IMG/VR virus record: IMGVR_UViG_3300043449_001627
Span: 1-25,009 of that record
Strand: one strand, 5' to 3'
From: a virus
Length of the DNA stretch: 25,009 bases
Shown: piece after piece, positions 14,461-22,185 of the stretch
Position numbering within the stretch: the stretch's first letter is position 1
How the letters are laid out: every line of letters starts with the position of its first letter
The notes under the pieces: model-generated
Database searches by the model: none
Told to the model about the DNA's origin: nothing
Seen by the model: the letters and a program-made list of their open reading frames with translations, nothing else
Program-made: the position numbers and the translations under genes

Positions 14461-14711
14461 TCCGCCTGATCCCTTTTCTGCTGTTGGTTGGGTGTGTTCA
14501 GGCTCCGATTGCTCCCAACCTCAAGTTACCGGAGTTGGCACAGGAATGTCCCCGTGCCAACCTCCCTCCCGTCCCGCTCAAGATGAAGTTGATCATCGAC
14601 GGGGACATGGTATCTGCCGATGCCGAGGGAGAACGCTTGTTGCGATCCTATGTTTTTGCGCGACAACGCTTACGGGGTGTGCCCTCAACTGCTCTCCCGC
14701 CGGAACCGTGA
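14457..14711 (+). CDS. Lysis-cassette lipoprotein (spanin-like candidate)
   Basis: An 84-residue protein with a short signal ending in the lipobox LLVGC (Cys13), then a proline-containing periplasmic region. Outer-membrane lipoproteins after an endolysin are usually o-spanins (Rz1-like), which disrupt the outer membrane of Gram-negative hosts. There is no separate inner-membrane Rz-type partner upstream, so the assignment rests on lipobox and location. The start ATG 14457 overlaps the endolysin stop. A second lipobox occurs in another frame within this gene. Confidence 0.65.
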   Translation: MIRLIPFLLLVGCVQAPIAPNLKLPELAQECPRANLPPVPLKMKLIIDGDMVSADAEGERLLRSYVFARQRLRGVPSTALPPEP

Positions 14712-14776
14712 GATACCACGCACGACCTGATGAACCTTATGTTCTGCAATTCGGGATTTCCTGCGATACCCAGTGA
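14546..14776 (+). CDS. Possible overlapping second lipoprotein frame
   Basis: In the frame +2 relative to the 14457 gene, an ORF from ATG 14546 encodes a basic stretch followed by LVAILCFCATTLTGC, a good hydrophobic segment with lipobox (Cys45), and runs 65 bases past the end of the 14457 gene. Rz/Rz1 spanin pairs are commonly nested in this manner. The start is uncertain: the segment before the hydrophobic region is long and arginine-rich and GGAG is 11 bases upstream. The reality of this gene is a guess supported by the lipobox and overhang. Confidence 0.35.
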   Translation: MSPCQPPSRPAQDEVDHRRGHGICRCRGRTLVAILCFCATTLTGCALNCSPAGTVRYHARPDEPYVLQFGISCDTQ

Positions 14777-14788
14777 TCTTAAGTTCAA
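14773..14788. repeat. 16-bp palindrome, copy with two mismatches
   Basis: GTGATCTTAAGTTCAA, 14 of 16 bases, overlapping the end of the possible second lipoprotein frame. The 170 bases that follow, up to the protease ribosome-binding site, contain no gene I can support. They hold only a weak TTTGGA / TAAGAT pair (14906-14932) that could be a promoter. Confidence 0.6.
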
Positions 14789-14958
14789 ATCCCCGATGCT
14801 TTGAGCCCCTCTGACGAATGATGGCCCACAAGCGGCTTCAGATCGTCCAGAAAGTTTTTAAATCCCCACCTCTGCCCGGAATACACCCTTTCTCCCCCGA
14901 ATGACTTTGGAGGAATCTCCGGCCCTTAAGATAGGCGCTCCTAAGGAGTGTTTCTTGT

Positions 14959-15531
14959 ATGCGAGTAACCAAGGCTGACGGTAAGAAACAGATCGTGATG
15001 GCCGAAGTGTACGTCCCTGGCGTACCTGACACCGACGAAGAGTTCATGACGTCTGAAACCATTGAAAAGATGGCGTACGACTTCATGCGAAACCTGCGGC
15101 TCGACCAAGTCGACAAAAATCACGACAACGAAATCGTGGATGGCTGTTGTGTCGTCGAATCTTTCATCGCCCGAAAAGGGGATCCGGACTTTATCGAAGG
15201 GGCCTGGGTAGTTGCAATGCACGTACCCGATAAGGAGACATGGGATCAGATTGAAAAGCAGGAGCTCAATGGTTTCAGTCTTGAGGCCCTGGTCCGTAAA
15301 CGCAAGACCACCCTAACGATGGAAATACCCCCGGTATTGTCTGGAAAGACGGATACCTCCGAAGACCATACCCACGAGTTCTTCGTTTCTTATGACGAGG
15401 AGGGAAATTTTTTAGGAGGTAAAACCAGCGTTAGTATGGGGCACAGCCACATTATTAAGCGTGGGACCATCACTGAAGAGTCCGACGGCCACGCCCACCG
15501 ATTCTCGTACGTGGAGTTGCTGAATGACTAG
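14959..15531 (+). CDS. Prohead protease, XkdF-like, with C-terminal HxH domain
   Basis: A 190-residue protein. The first about 120 residues match the XkdF-type putative phage serine proteases that mature the capsid: NHDN with H55, VVESFIA, GAWVVAMHVPD, and the LNGFSLEA segment with S107. The last 60 residues form an added domain with three HxH pairs (H137/H139, H162/H164, H178/H180), as DHTH, GHSH and GHAHR. These probably bind metal. This tail is not part of the minimal protease. The start is ATG 14959 after TAAGGAGTG (14942-14950). It overlaps the next gene by eight bases. Confidence 0.83.
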   Translation: MRVTKADGKKQIVMAEVYVPGVPDTDEEFMTSETIEKMAYDFMRNLRLDQVDKNHDNEIVDGCCVVESFIARKGDPDFIEGAWVVAMHVPDKETWDQIEKQELNGFSLEALVRKRKTTLTMEIPPVLSGKTDTSEDHTHEFFVSYDEEGNFLGGKTSVSMGHSHIIKRGTITEESDGHAHRFSYVELLND

Positions 15532-16714
15532 GAAGACCGTCACCGTCGAGGCGACTGAACTTCTCACCCCTGACGTGAAGTACATCTCTTTGGTCAAGAG
15601 AGGTGCCAACCGAATCCCCTTTCGTATTACCAAGTCGGAGAACGATTCAATGATTAACTTGGATTTGTCGCGCATCTTCAAGCGTGAAAAGCCGCCGACC
15701 GTCCTTGCGGTGGTCGTCAACAAAGCCGAGGTGTCTGAAGAGACCACCTCGATCATCAAGGAAGCCGGGTTTTCGGTTGAAGATGTCATCGTCCAGGACG
15801 GTTGCACGATCTTCAAACAGCACGCTACGGTGGACGGGGCAATTGCCCTGAAGATGGACGAGAACGTCGCTCTTCTGGTCGATGCCGACTCTTGGACCGT
15901 TCCGGTGACCAAGGCTGAAGAGTCATGGGCGAATGAGTTCTATGAAGCCATGCAGTGTGACGGTTATTGGGCCACCTACAGTGGTGCCACCAGTTACCTG
16001 ACTTGGACCCTGAGCAAAGCCCTGTATGCTGCCAAGTCGGCTGAGGAAGCTCGCAGTTCTGCCGCTGAAGTCATTGGCGCATACAGCGACTATGTCCTTG
16101 GCATGGTGGGCGCTATTCCTGCCTCGGCCTTCGCCATGGGTGAAGCGGTGGCGAAGAGCCTTTCAGAGCCGGGTGAAGGTGAAACCACTGAACCCCCGAC
16201 TTCAGAAACCGAAGTAGCCGAGAAGTCCGATGGAGTTCCGGGCGATGAGGGTGAAGGTGAGGCAACTGAGACCGATCCCGCAGAGGAAGTCAGCAAGAAT
16301 GACGATCCTGCCGGTGATGGGACTGGTGTTGAGGATCCCGAAGCTGAAGTACCTTCTGAAGTTGAAGCCTCGGCGGATGAAGCCGGTATGGCCTCCGTAA
16401 GCAAGGCTCTGGCGGAAATGACTCAGATGATTCAAGACCTTCCGTCCCAGTTGGCGGAGATGAGTGAAGTCATCAAGTCGATCCAGAAAGAGAACCTTGC
16501 TCTGAAGGACAAGATTGAATCCGTGGAGGTGATTGCAAAATCAGCAACTAGCGTCGTCTTAGGAAGTGAATCCCCGGACGATACTATGACCTTGGAAACG
16601 TCGGCCAAAACGGATTCTTTCGAAGTGATCGATACGGCGTTCCAGCCGAACATTCGAAAGTCAGCACGTACGATGACAGCGAATTCCCGGCAACACCGGT
16701 CGTTATCCCTCTAA
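15524..16714 (+). CDS. Scaffold-like head protein with acidic centre and coiled coil
   Basis: A 396-residue protein between protease and capsid genes, the usual place for scaffolding. The N-terminus has DVKYISLVKRGANRIPFRI (18-36), a motif seen in head proteins next to XkdF-type proteases. Residues about 205-290 are very rich in Glu, Asp, Ser and Pro and are probably disordered. Residues about 292-345 form a likely coiled coil (AEMTQMIQDLPSQL...). A basic C-terminal tail could contact the shell. Protease fused in frame or cut after assembly is possible. The role is inferred from position and composition. Confidence 0.7.
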   Translation: MTRKTVTVEATELLTPDVKYISLVKRGANRIPFRITKSENDSMINLDLSRIFKREKPPTVLAVVVNKAEVSEETTSIIKEAGFSVEDVIVQDGCTIFKQHATVDGAIALKMDENVALLVDADSWTVPVTKAEESWANEFYEAMQCDGYWATYSGATSYLTWTLSKALYAAKSAEEARSSAAEVIGAYSDYVLGMVGAIPASAFAMGEAVAKSLSEPGEGETTEPPTSETEVAEKSDGVPGDEGEGEATETDPAEEVSKNDDPAGDGTGVEDPEAEVPSEVEASADEAGMASVSKALAEMTQMIQDLPSQLAEMSEVIKSIQKENLALKDKIESVEVIAKSATSVVLGSESPDDTMTLETSAKTDSFEVIDTAFQPNIRKSARTMTANSRQHRSLSL

Positions 16715-16753
16715 GTTTCCGTATCCTAGAGATTGATTAAGGAGTGAACGTAA

Positions 16754-17725
16754 ATGTCTAGCAACGAAAATCTGATCAAAAAGGCCGACATTGCTCTGGC
16801 TGATTTGTCCAGCAACGGTGGTCTCCTGCTTCCTGAGCAGAACCAACAGTTCATCCGAGTATTGATGGAATCCCCCACCATCTTTAACTCGATCCGCATG
16901 GTCACCATGAATTCGCCACAGCGCAAGATCAACAAGATCGGCTTTGGTAGCCGTATCCTGCACGCGGCGGGTGATGCTTCGACCGATATCAACGGCAACG
17001 GTAGCCGTGCCCTGAGTGCTTCTCAGCGTGCCAAGCCTGATCTGTCTCAGGTCACTCTCAGCACCAAGGAAGTCATCGCGGAAATCCATATTCCGTACGA
17101 AGTCTTCGAAGACAACATCGAAGGTGGCAACATCAACGTGGCCATGGGCAAGACCCCTGGTGGTCTTCAGGACACCATTGTCACCATGATCGCTGAACGC
17201 GCCGCTCTCGACTTTGAAGAACTGTGCATCGACGGTGATAGCACCTCTTCTGACTCTTTCCTCGCCCTCCACGATGGTTTCCTCAAGCAGGCCAACTCAC
17301 ACATCGTCGACGCGAACGGCAAGACGGTCAGCAAGGATCTCTTCAAGGCCGGCGTCAACGCGATGCCGCCGAAGTACCTGCGTAACCGCAGTGCACTGAA
17401 GCACTTCATCTCCATCGACAACGAAAACGAGTACCGCGATACCCTCGCGAACCGTCAGACCGCTCTGGGTGACGCGTCCGTACAGGGCAACAACTCGGTC
17501 TACAGCTTCGGTTCCGAAGTCGTCGGTGTACCGCTGATGCCGGGTGACCGTGGTCTGTTCACCAACCCGCTCAACCTGATCTTCGGTATCCAGCGTCAGA
17601 TCACCATCGAGTACGACAAGGACATCCGTAGCCGCATGTTCATCATCGTCCTCACCGCTCGTATGGCCCTCGCCATCGAACAGGATGACGCGGTGGTTAC
17701 CTACCGGAACATCCTGGGTAGCTAA
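16754..17725 (+). CDS. Major capsid protein
   Basis: A 323-residue protein following the protease and scaffold genes and ending in a terminator. The sequence shows the usual major-capsid pattern: a variable N-arm, an EIHIPYEVFEDNIE segment, a long spine helix (TIVTMIAERAALDFEELCIDGD), then strand-rich P-domain pieces, including VVGVPLMPGD and the FGIQRQITIEYD region. An HK97-like fold is expected but not provable here. Codons favour C-ending forms more strongly than in neighbouring genes, as expected for the most abundant protein. The start is ATG 16754 after TAAGGAGTG (16738-16746). Confidence 0.88.
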   Translation: MSSNENLIKKADIALADLSSNGGLLLPEQNQQFIRVLMESPTIFNSIRMVTMNSPQRKINKIGFGSRILHAAGDASTDINGNGSRALSASQRAKPDLSQVTLSTKEVIAEIHIPYEVFEDNIEGGNINVAMGKTPGGLQDTIVTMIAERAALDFEELCIDGDSTSSDSFLALHDGFLKQANSHIVDANGKTVSKDLFKAGVNAMPPKYLRNRSALKHFISIDNENEYRDTLANRQTALGDASVQGNNSVYSFGSEVVGVPLMPGDRGLFTNPLNLIFGIQRQITIEYDKDIRSRMFIIVLTARMALAIEQDDAVVTYRNILGS

Positions 17726-17750
17726 GACCCCCGTTCTGGGATTCGTTAGA

Positions 17751-17780
17751 GCCTCTCTGTTCCTCTAGCAGGGGGGCTTT
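17751..17780 (+). terminator. Intrinsic terminator after major capsid gene
   Basis: Nine-bp stem (GCCTCTCTG / CAGGGGGGC, two G-T pairs), nine-base loop, short T-run (TTTAA). Likely partial, letting capsid mRNA exceed downstream messages. Confidence 0.6.
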
Positions 17781-17799
17781 AACCTAAATGGAGTATCGA

Positions 17800-18102
17800 A
17801 TGATCGCAGTAAAACTGACCCGGTGTGAAAGCTACACCCTGGTGCCCAACCAGTTTGTTCAGGGCAAGATCTACCATGTCTCGGATGAGATTGGTAAGGA
17901 TCTGCTCGGCAAGCTCGATGAATATGGCATCAACTACTTCGAGGCCGTGGAATTGAACTCAAGTTCAAATGCTGAAGGGGAAGCCCCCGAAGGCGAAGCG
18001 CCTGCGGAATCTGGCGAAGGCGCTGAGGGTGAAACCTCGGCTGACGCTTCGGAAGACGCATCCACGGGTAAGAAGAAGGCTGGTCCGAAAGTCACCATCT
18101 AA
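17800..18102 (+). CDS. Small protein with acidic tail after capsid gene
   Basis: A 100-residue protein. Residues 1-50 form a compact unit (LVPNQFVQGKIYHVSDEIGKDLL...YGINYFEAV), followed by a Glu/Gly/Ala/Ser-rich tail ending in a short basic KKKAGPK segment. No family recognised; position suggests a head accessory or head-completion protein. I chose ATG 17800 because ATGGAGT, a one-base variant of the common ribosome-binding site, lies just before it; the in-frame ATG at 17788 is part of that sequence. A copy of the 16-bp palindrome lies at the junction between the folded part and the tail. Confidence 0.72.
   Translation: MIAVKLTRCESYTLVPNQFVQGKIYHVSDEIGKDLLGKLDEYGINYFEAVELNSSSNAEGEAPEGEAPAESGEGAEGETSADASEDASTGKKKAGPKVTI
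17953..17968. repeat. 16-bp palindrome, copy with one mismatch, in coding DNA
   Basis: TTGAACTCAAGTTCAA, 15 of 16. It falls exactly where the folded domain of the 17800 protein gives way to its acidic tail, a place that tolerates inserted sequence. Confidence 0.75.
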
Positions 18103-18131
18103 TCAAACCCACTTTTCGTAAGGAGTGAATC

Positions 18132-18770
18132 ATGTTGGAAAACATTAGCGCCCAGTTCGGACAGGGGGGTACCGGCATTCCTCAGCTAGGAGCAATCCTT
18201 CGGGAATTGCAGGGCCTTACCTTCAATCTGCTCGCAGGCGCATCCGCTAACACCAAGGTCAATGTCGCTGACATTCGTCTTGGAGACACCGTGGCTTTCG
18301 CCCTCAACAACAACGCAGGTGCGCTGACCGACATTACGAGTTCCATCTCGATTGTCGATACGCATGCGTCAGGCACGATCACTGTCGGCACGCTCCAAAA
18401 TGGGGATGTGTGCGTAGTGGATGGCCGCACCTACACGGCTCGAGTGGCTCCGTCCGCTTCGGGCGAGTTCAAGATCGGTGCTACAGCGGCTGAATCTGCG
18501 CTGAACCTGTCTTCAGCGATTGCTCTACTGGAACGCAAGGATGTCCTCGGTCAAGCTGTGCCGAAGCTCCAGGTTTCCGTGGCCAGCAATGTCGTAACCC
18601 TCCGCGCTCAAGCGGATGGCGTGGCAGGCAACAGCATCGTACTGACCGGCTCAACCCGCCTTCAGGTCACCGGTTCCGGTACGCTGACGGGTGGTTCTGA
18701 TACGGGTGGCGTCAAGTCTTCCGGTGCGACGAACCAGATCGTTCTTATCTGGTACAAGAAAGCTCGTTGA
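18132..18770 (+). CDS. Head decoration / fibre-like protein
   Basis: A 212-residue protein. The central and C-terminal portion (VVDGRTYTARVAPSASG...IGATAAESALNLSSAI...VTLRAQADGVAGNSIVLTG) matches a widespread phage surface domain found in head fibres and decoration proteins. The N-terminus (QFGQGGTGIPQLGAIL) is glycine-rich and may attach to the capsid. Composition is rich in Ala, Gly, Ser and Thr, with strands predicted throughout. The start follows TAAGGAGTG (18119-18127). Function is inferred from domain type and position. Confidence 0.65.
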   Translation: MLENISAQFGQGGTGIPQLGAILRELQGLTFNLLAGASANTKVNVADIRLGDTVAFALNNNAGALTDITSSISIVDTHASGTITVGTLQNGDVCVVDGRTYTARVAPSASGEFKIGATAAESALNLSSAIALLERKDVLGQAVPKLQVSVASNVVTLRAQADGVAGNSIVLTGSTRLQVTGSGTLTGGSDTGGVKSSGATNQIVLIWYKKAR

Positions 18771-18773
18771 TCC

Positions 18774-19409
18774 ATGACTAAGCTAGTCACGATCGATGAC
18801 GTGCTGAAAGACTTCAGCTATGAGGCGACCGACGAAATCAAAAAGTTGATCGCTTCATATCTGGATATGGTGACCGAGGAGCTCTCTGTTCTCCTCGGAA
18901 CGCCATTGGCGCGAAGCGATTACACCGACTATTTCTGGTACGACGAAAGGTCGAGAGCCAACGCGCTCCCCTATACCCAATTTAATCTGAAGGCGGGCTT
19001 CGTGTCAGGCCCGGTTCAGGTCGACTACGCCCCCATGCTGGATCAGTTTGATCCGGATGTGGCGAGGGTCAAAGGTCAGCCGGTTCCAGTGAGCCCGAAT
19101 GACCTCCTTGTGAATGCTGAAAATGGGACCGTCCGTTGTATGGATGAATCCCTTCAGACCAATTCCTTCTACCGAATCCGCTACACCGCAGGGTTTACCG
19201 CCACAAAGTATGTCGTCAACGGCATAACGAACAGCTATCTCTACGAGGGAACGCCGGAGTGGCTTCGCCAGGGGGGCAAGGTTCTGACTTCCCAGTTGTT
19301 GAGGGACCACTTTGCCCCCAACACGCGATCCAAGCAGGTGGATAAGCGACTCAATGACATCCTTCAGTTGAAGGCTCGCCGTTTCGGCCCTTCCTGCCGT
19401 CCGCTCTGA
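18774..19409 (+). CDS. Head-tail connector (head completion) protein
   Basis: A 211-residue protein. An N-terminal helical bundle (MTKLVTIDDVLKDF...IASYLDMVTEELSVLLG), a strand-rich insert, then C-terminal helices ending in basic residues is the plan of gp6/gp15-type adaptors that extend the portal ring. The FYRIRYTAGF motif is common in these adaptors. It begins three bases after the previous stop without a clear ribosome-binding site, so translation is probably coupled. The order before a tail completion protein fits. Confidence 0.68.
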   Translation: MTKLVTIDDVLKDFSYEATDEIKKLIASYLDMVTEELSVLLGTPLARSDYTDYFWYDERSRANALPYTQFNLKAGFVSGPVQVDYAPMLDQFDPDVARVKGQPVPVSPNDLLVNAENGTVRCMDESLQTNSFYRIRYTAGFTATKYVVNGITNSYLYEGTPEWLRQGGKVLTSQLLRDHFAPNTRSKQVDKRLNDILQLKARRFGPSCRPL

Positions 19410-19410
19410 C

Positions 19411-19836
19411 ATGCTGGTCAAAATCACGGTGTCCGGGTTGAGGGAGCTCGCACAGAAGACCGAGCCCTTTCGGAGTCCCACGTTTGCCCATGGCGCTGTC
19501 CAAGAGGGGATTGGCATTGTGTCCCGTGGAATCAAGGAACGCTTTGATGCGGAAGTGGACCCAAACTATCGCCCATGGGCTGCTTTGAAGGAGTCTACGG
19601 TCAAACGCAAAGGGGGCCGAGGCAAGATCCTGGTCAAAAGCGGGGGCCTGAGAAACTCGATTCGCGTGATGGGTATCAATGCCATGGCCAGTAAAGTGGT
19701 CGCCAAGGACATCCCCGGAAAATTCCATCAGGAAGGCACTCCCAAAATGGTGTCCCGTCCTTTCATGGGTATCTCGGATAAAGACAATCGGAATGTGGAG
19801 AGCATGCTGAGAAGGCGGCTTCGGCTTCTGGGTTAG
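19411..19836 (+). CDS. Phage virion morphogenesis / tail completion protein
   Basis: A 141-residue protein of the P2 gpS / Mu gpG type. The pattern YRPWAALKESTVKRKGG, ILVKSGGLRNSI, a FHQEGTPK segment and RPFMGIS near the end is characteristic. These proteins finish the tail end so it can join the head. It starts one base after the connector stop. Confidence 0.82.
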   Translation: MLVKITVSGLRELAQKTEPFRSPTFAHGAVQEGIGIVSRGIKERFDAEVDPNYRPWAALKESTVKRKGGRGKILVKSGGLRNSIRVMGINAMASKVVAKDIPGKFHQEGTPKMVSRPFMGISDKDNRNVESMLRRRLRLLG

Positions 19837-19850
19837 GAACTGGACCCCCA

Positions 19851-19859
19851 TGCTATTCT
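19851..19859 (+). promoter_or_regulatory. Candidate extended -10 promoter
   Basis: TGCTATTCT (TGn plus TATTCT) in the 46-base gap before the gp37-like gene. No good -35. Same form as 3274 and 10850. Confidence 0.35.
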
Positions 19860-19882
19860 GAGATCAGTTAAGGAGTGTCCCG

Positions 19883-20476
19883 GTGATCAACGAGATTGAA
19901 GACTCAATTGTGAAGCGGCTTCGGGCCAAAATCCCGCCGCCCATTCGCGTTGAGGCTTTCCCGGATTCACCGTCGGGTTACCAGTTTCTGACCCCGCATG
20001 GTTCGGTGTTCGTCCGTTTCGAGGGGGAGGATCTCGTGGGAATCTCCCAATCCATGGGGATTATCAAGCAGGATTCGACCATGACGTTTGTCATTACGGT
20101 CCTGCATCGAAATCTTCGGGTACAAGGGGGGATTTACCAGTATCTCGACCAGGTGAAGACCGCCTTGCGGGGGTTTCGTCCTATACCGGGGAGTTCCAAG
20201 ATCTGGATCAACAAGTCCGGGTTTGTCGGGGAAGAGCAGGGGACTTGGCACTACGAAATCTGGGCCAGTCTGTTGATGCCACAGGTGGAGAAGCCCGACC
20301 CAGAGCCCAACCTACCGGTGGCCCACCACCTGAGCTTTGATGGGAATTTCGGCGTACTGAGTATTGCCGAAAATGAGGCCGAAGACCCCAGTCAGGAGAC
20401 GGTGACCTTCAGCTACAGTCCAGAGAATGTTTCCCGGACTGAACCGATGCCGCCCCATGACGAAGGCGACGACTAA
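19883..20476 (+). CDS. Mu gp37-like tail protein (DUF1834 type)
   Basis: A 197-residue protein that starts at GTG 19883, five bases after TAAGGAGTG (19869-19877). The N-terminus (INEIEDSIVKRLRAKI) and the core (VFVRFEGEDLVG...MTFVITVLHRNLR...IYQYLDQVKTALRGFRP...YEIWASLLMP) resemble Mu gp37, which lies just before the sheath gene, as here. The last 50 residues are acidic and probably flexible. Role: tail terminator or assembly. Its stop codon is part of the next TAAGGAGTG. Confidence 0.72.
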   Translation: MINEIEDSIVKRLRAKIPPPIRVEAFPDSPSGYQFLTPHGSVFVRFEGEDLVGISQSMGIIKQDSTMTFVITVLHRNLRVQGGIYQYLDQVKTALRGFRPIPGSSKIWINKSGFVGEEQGTWHYEIWASLLMPQVEKPDPEPNLPVAHHLSFDGNFGVLSIAENEAEDPSQETVTFSYSPENVSRTEPMPPHDEGDD

Positions 20477-20485
20477 GGAGTGACC

Positions 20486-20689
20486 ATGAAGACGTTCAAC
20501 TACCAAGGCCCTTTGACTTCCGTAACGCTGGCAGACCAGACCTCGGTGATTTTGTTTCCCGGTTCTACGGTTTCTCTGCCTGAGGACAACGAATTCGTGG
20601 TGACGCTGATGGCCCTTGACCGACTTCAGTCGGTTAAACCGGCAGAAGAACCCGCCCCGACCGTGAAAGCACCCAAAAGCGACGGTTGA
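20486..20689 (+). CDS. Small tail protein between gp37-like and sheath genes
   Basis: A 67-residue protein. A short strand-rich part (TSVTLADQTSVILFPGSTVSLP) and a Pro/Ala/Lys tail. In Mu-like phages a small protein (gp38, DUF2635 type) occupies this slot, but I match by position and size only. The start is ATG 20486 after TAAGGAGTG (20474-20482); GTG 20480 is inside that site. Confidence 0.7.
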   Translation: MKTFNYQGPLTSVTLADQTSVILFPGSTVSLPEDNEFVVTLMALDRLQSVKPAEEPAPTVKAPKSDG

Positions 20690-20726
20690 TTTTTGACGAC
20701 CTTGTAATTCATTTAAGGAGTGACTC

Positions 20727-22175
20727 ATGCCTGCAAATTTCCTCCACGGGGTGGAAACCATCGAACTCAAGATCGGCCCTCGCCCCATCAAGGGAGTGAA
20801 GACGGCTGTGATCGGGTTGGTGGGTACAGCCCCCCTCTATGACGTAGCCGCCGACTATCAAACCCCGAATCAGGCCACCCTGGTTCTGAGTGACACGCAG
20901 GCGAAGGAGTACTTCGGTACCCAACGTGCTGGTTTCACTTTGCCTGCTTCTCTTGCGGCAGGATTCAAACAGGGGAATGGTCCGATCTACATCGCCATCA
21001 ATGTTCTGGATCCTGCGGTACACGTGACTTCGGTCACGAACGAAGCCCAGACCTTCGACTCCAAGGGCGTGCTCTCTCTGGCACATCCCCAGGTCAATCA
21101 AGTGGTCGTGAAGAACAGTGCCGGGACGACGACCTATGTTGCGGGTACGGACTACACCTTGGCTCAGGGTGATGGCGTGATTACGCGAATTGAAGGGGGT
21201 GCCATCACTGCCGGCGCTTCAGTCAAGATCAGCTACCAGTACCTCGACCCCTCCAAAGTGACCAATTCCGACCTGATCGGTGCCGTCAACCTTGCAGGGA
21301 ATCGGACTGGCCTTCAACTGTTCCTCGAGTCCTATCAGCAGTTCGGTTTCTACCCGAAGATCCTGATCGTTCCGGGATACAGTTCCAACCAAGCCATTGC
21401 CACGGAAATGGTCTCTCTGGCCACGCGGATTCGTGCGGTCGCTCCGATTGATGCCCCTGCGGGTACCACGCCTCAGCAGGCGATCACCGGTCGGGGTCCG
21501 GAAGGGAGTATCAACTTCAACACCGCTTCCGAGCGTGCGGTTCTGTGCTACCCCCACGTCAAGCGTTGGGATACCGATCTCAATGCAGAAGTCGTGGCCC
21601 CCTACAGTGCGTTCTACGCCGGGGTTCTGGCCCGCAACGACATCGAGAATGGCTACTGGTGGAGCCCCTCCAATCAGGAGATTCTCGGTATCACTGGCGT
21701 TGAGCGGAATATCACCGCGATGATTAACGATCCCACCTCTGAAGCTAATCTGCTGAATGAGTCGGGTATCACGACCATCTTCAACAGCTTCGGTTCAGGC
21801 TTCCGAGTTTGGGGTAACCGTTCAGCGGCATGGCCGTCTGAGACCGATCCCAAGAACTTCGTGAATATCCGCCGCGTGGCCGATGTGATTCATGAATCCA
21901 TCGAGTATTCGATGTTGCAGTTCATTGATCAGCCGATCACGAACGCATGGATCGACTCTGTGACCGAAAGCGTCAACAGTTTCATCCGCACCCTGATCGC
22001 CCGTGGCGCTCTGGTGGATGGAAGTTGCTGGTACGACCCGAACAACAATCCGGCAACGGAACTGGCGTTGGGGCATGTCACCTTCAACTATGCGTTCATG
22101 CCGCCGCCCCCCGCAGAACGAATCACCTTCGAATCGTTCGTTGACATCAACCTGCTGAGTAAGCTGGGTACTTAA
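20727..22175 (+). CDS. Tail sheath protein
   Basis: A 482-residue contractile sheath subunit of the P2 FI / Mu L type. Hallmarks are GVKTAVIGLVGTAP near the start, GPIYIAINVLDP, the central FYPKILIVPGYSS, the C-terminal NESGITTIFNSFGSGFRVWGNRS followed by FVNIRRVADVIHESIE, and FDVN-like ends (VDINLLSKLG). An insert (about 109-173: QVNQVVVKNSAGTTTYVAGTDYTL...) is an immunoglobulin-like surface domain seen in some sheaths. The start is ATG 20727 after TAAGGAGTG (20714-20722). The presence of a sheath defines the phage as a myovirus. Confidence 0.94.
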   Translation: MPANFLHGVETIELKIGPRPIKGVKTAVIGLVGTAPLYDVAADYQTPNQATLVLSDTQAKEYFGTQRAGFTLPASLAAGFKQGNGPIYIAINVLDPAVHVTSVTNEAQTFDSKGVLSLAHPQVNQVVVKNSAGTTTYVAGTDYTLAQGDGVITRIEGGAITAGASVKISYQYLDPSKVTNSDLIGAVNLAGNRTGLQLFLESYQQFGFYPKILIVPGYSSNQAIATEMVSLATRIRAVAPIDAPAGTTPQQAITGRGPEGSINFNTASERAVLCYPHVKRWDTDLNAEVVAPYSAFYAGVLARNDIENGYWWSPSNQEILGITGVERNITAMINDPTSEANLLNESGITTIFNSFGSGFRVWGNRSAAWPSETDPKNFVNIRRVADVIHESIEYSMLQFIDQPITNAWIDSVTESVNSFIRTLIARGALVDGSCWYDPNNNPATELALGHVTFNYAFMPPPPAERITFESFVDINLLSKLGT

Positions 22176-22185
22176 GGAGTGACCT

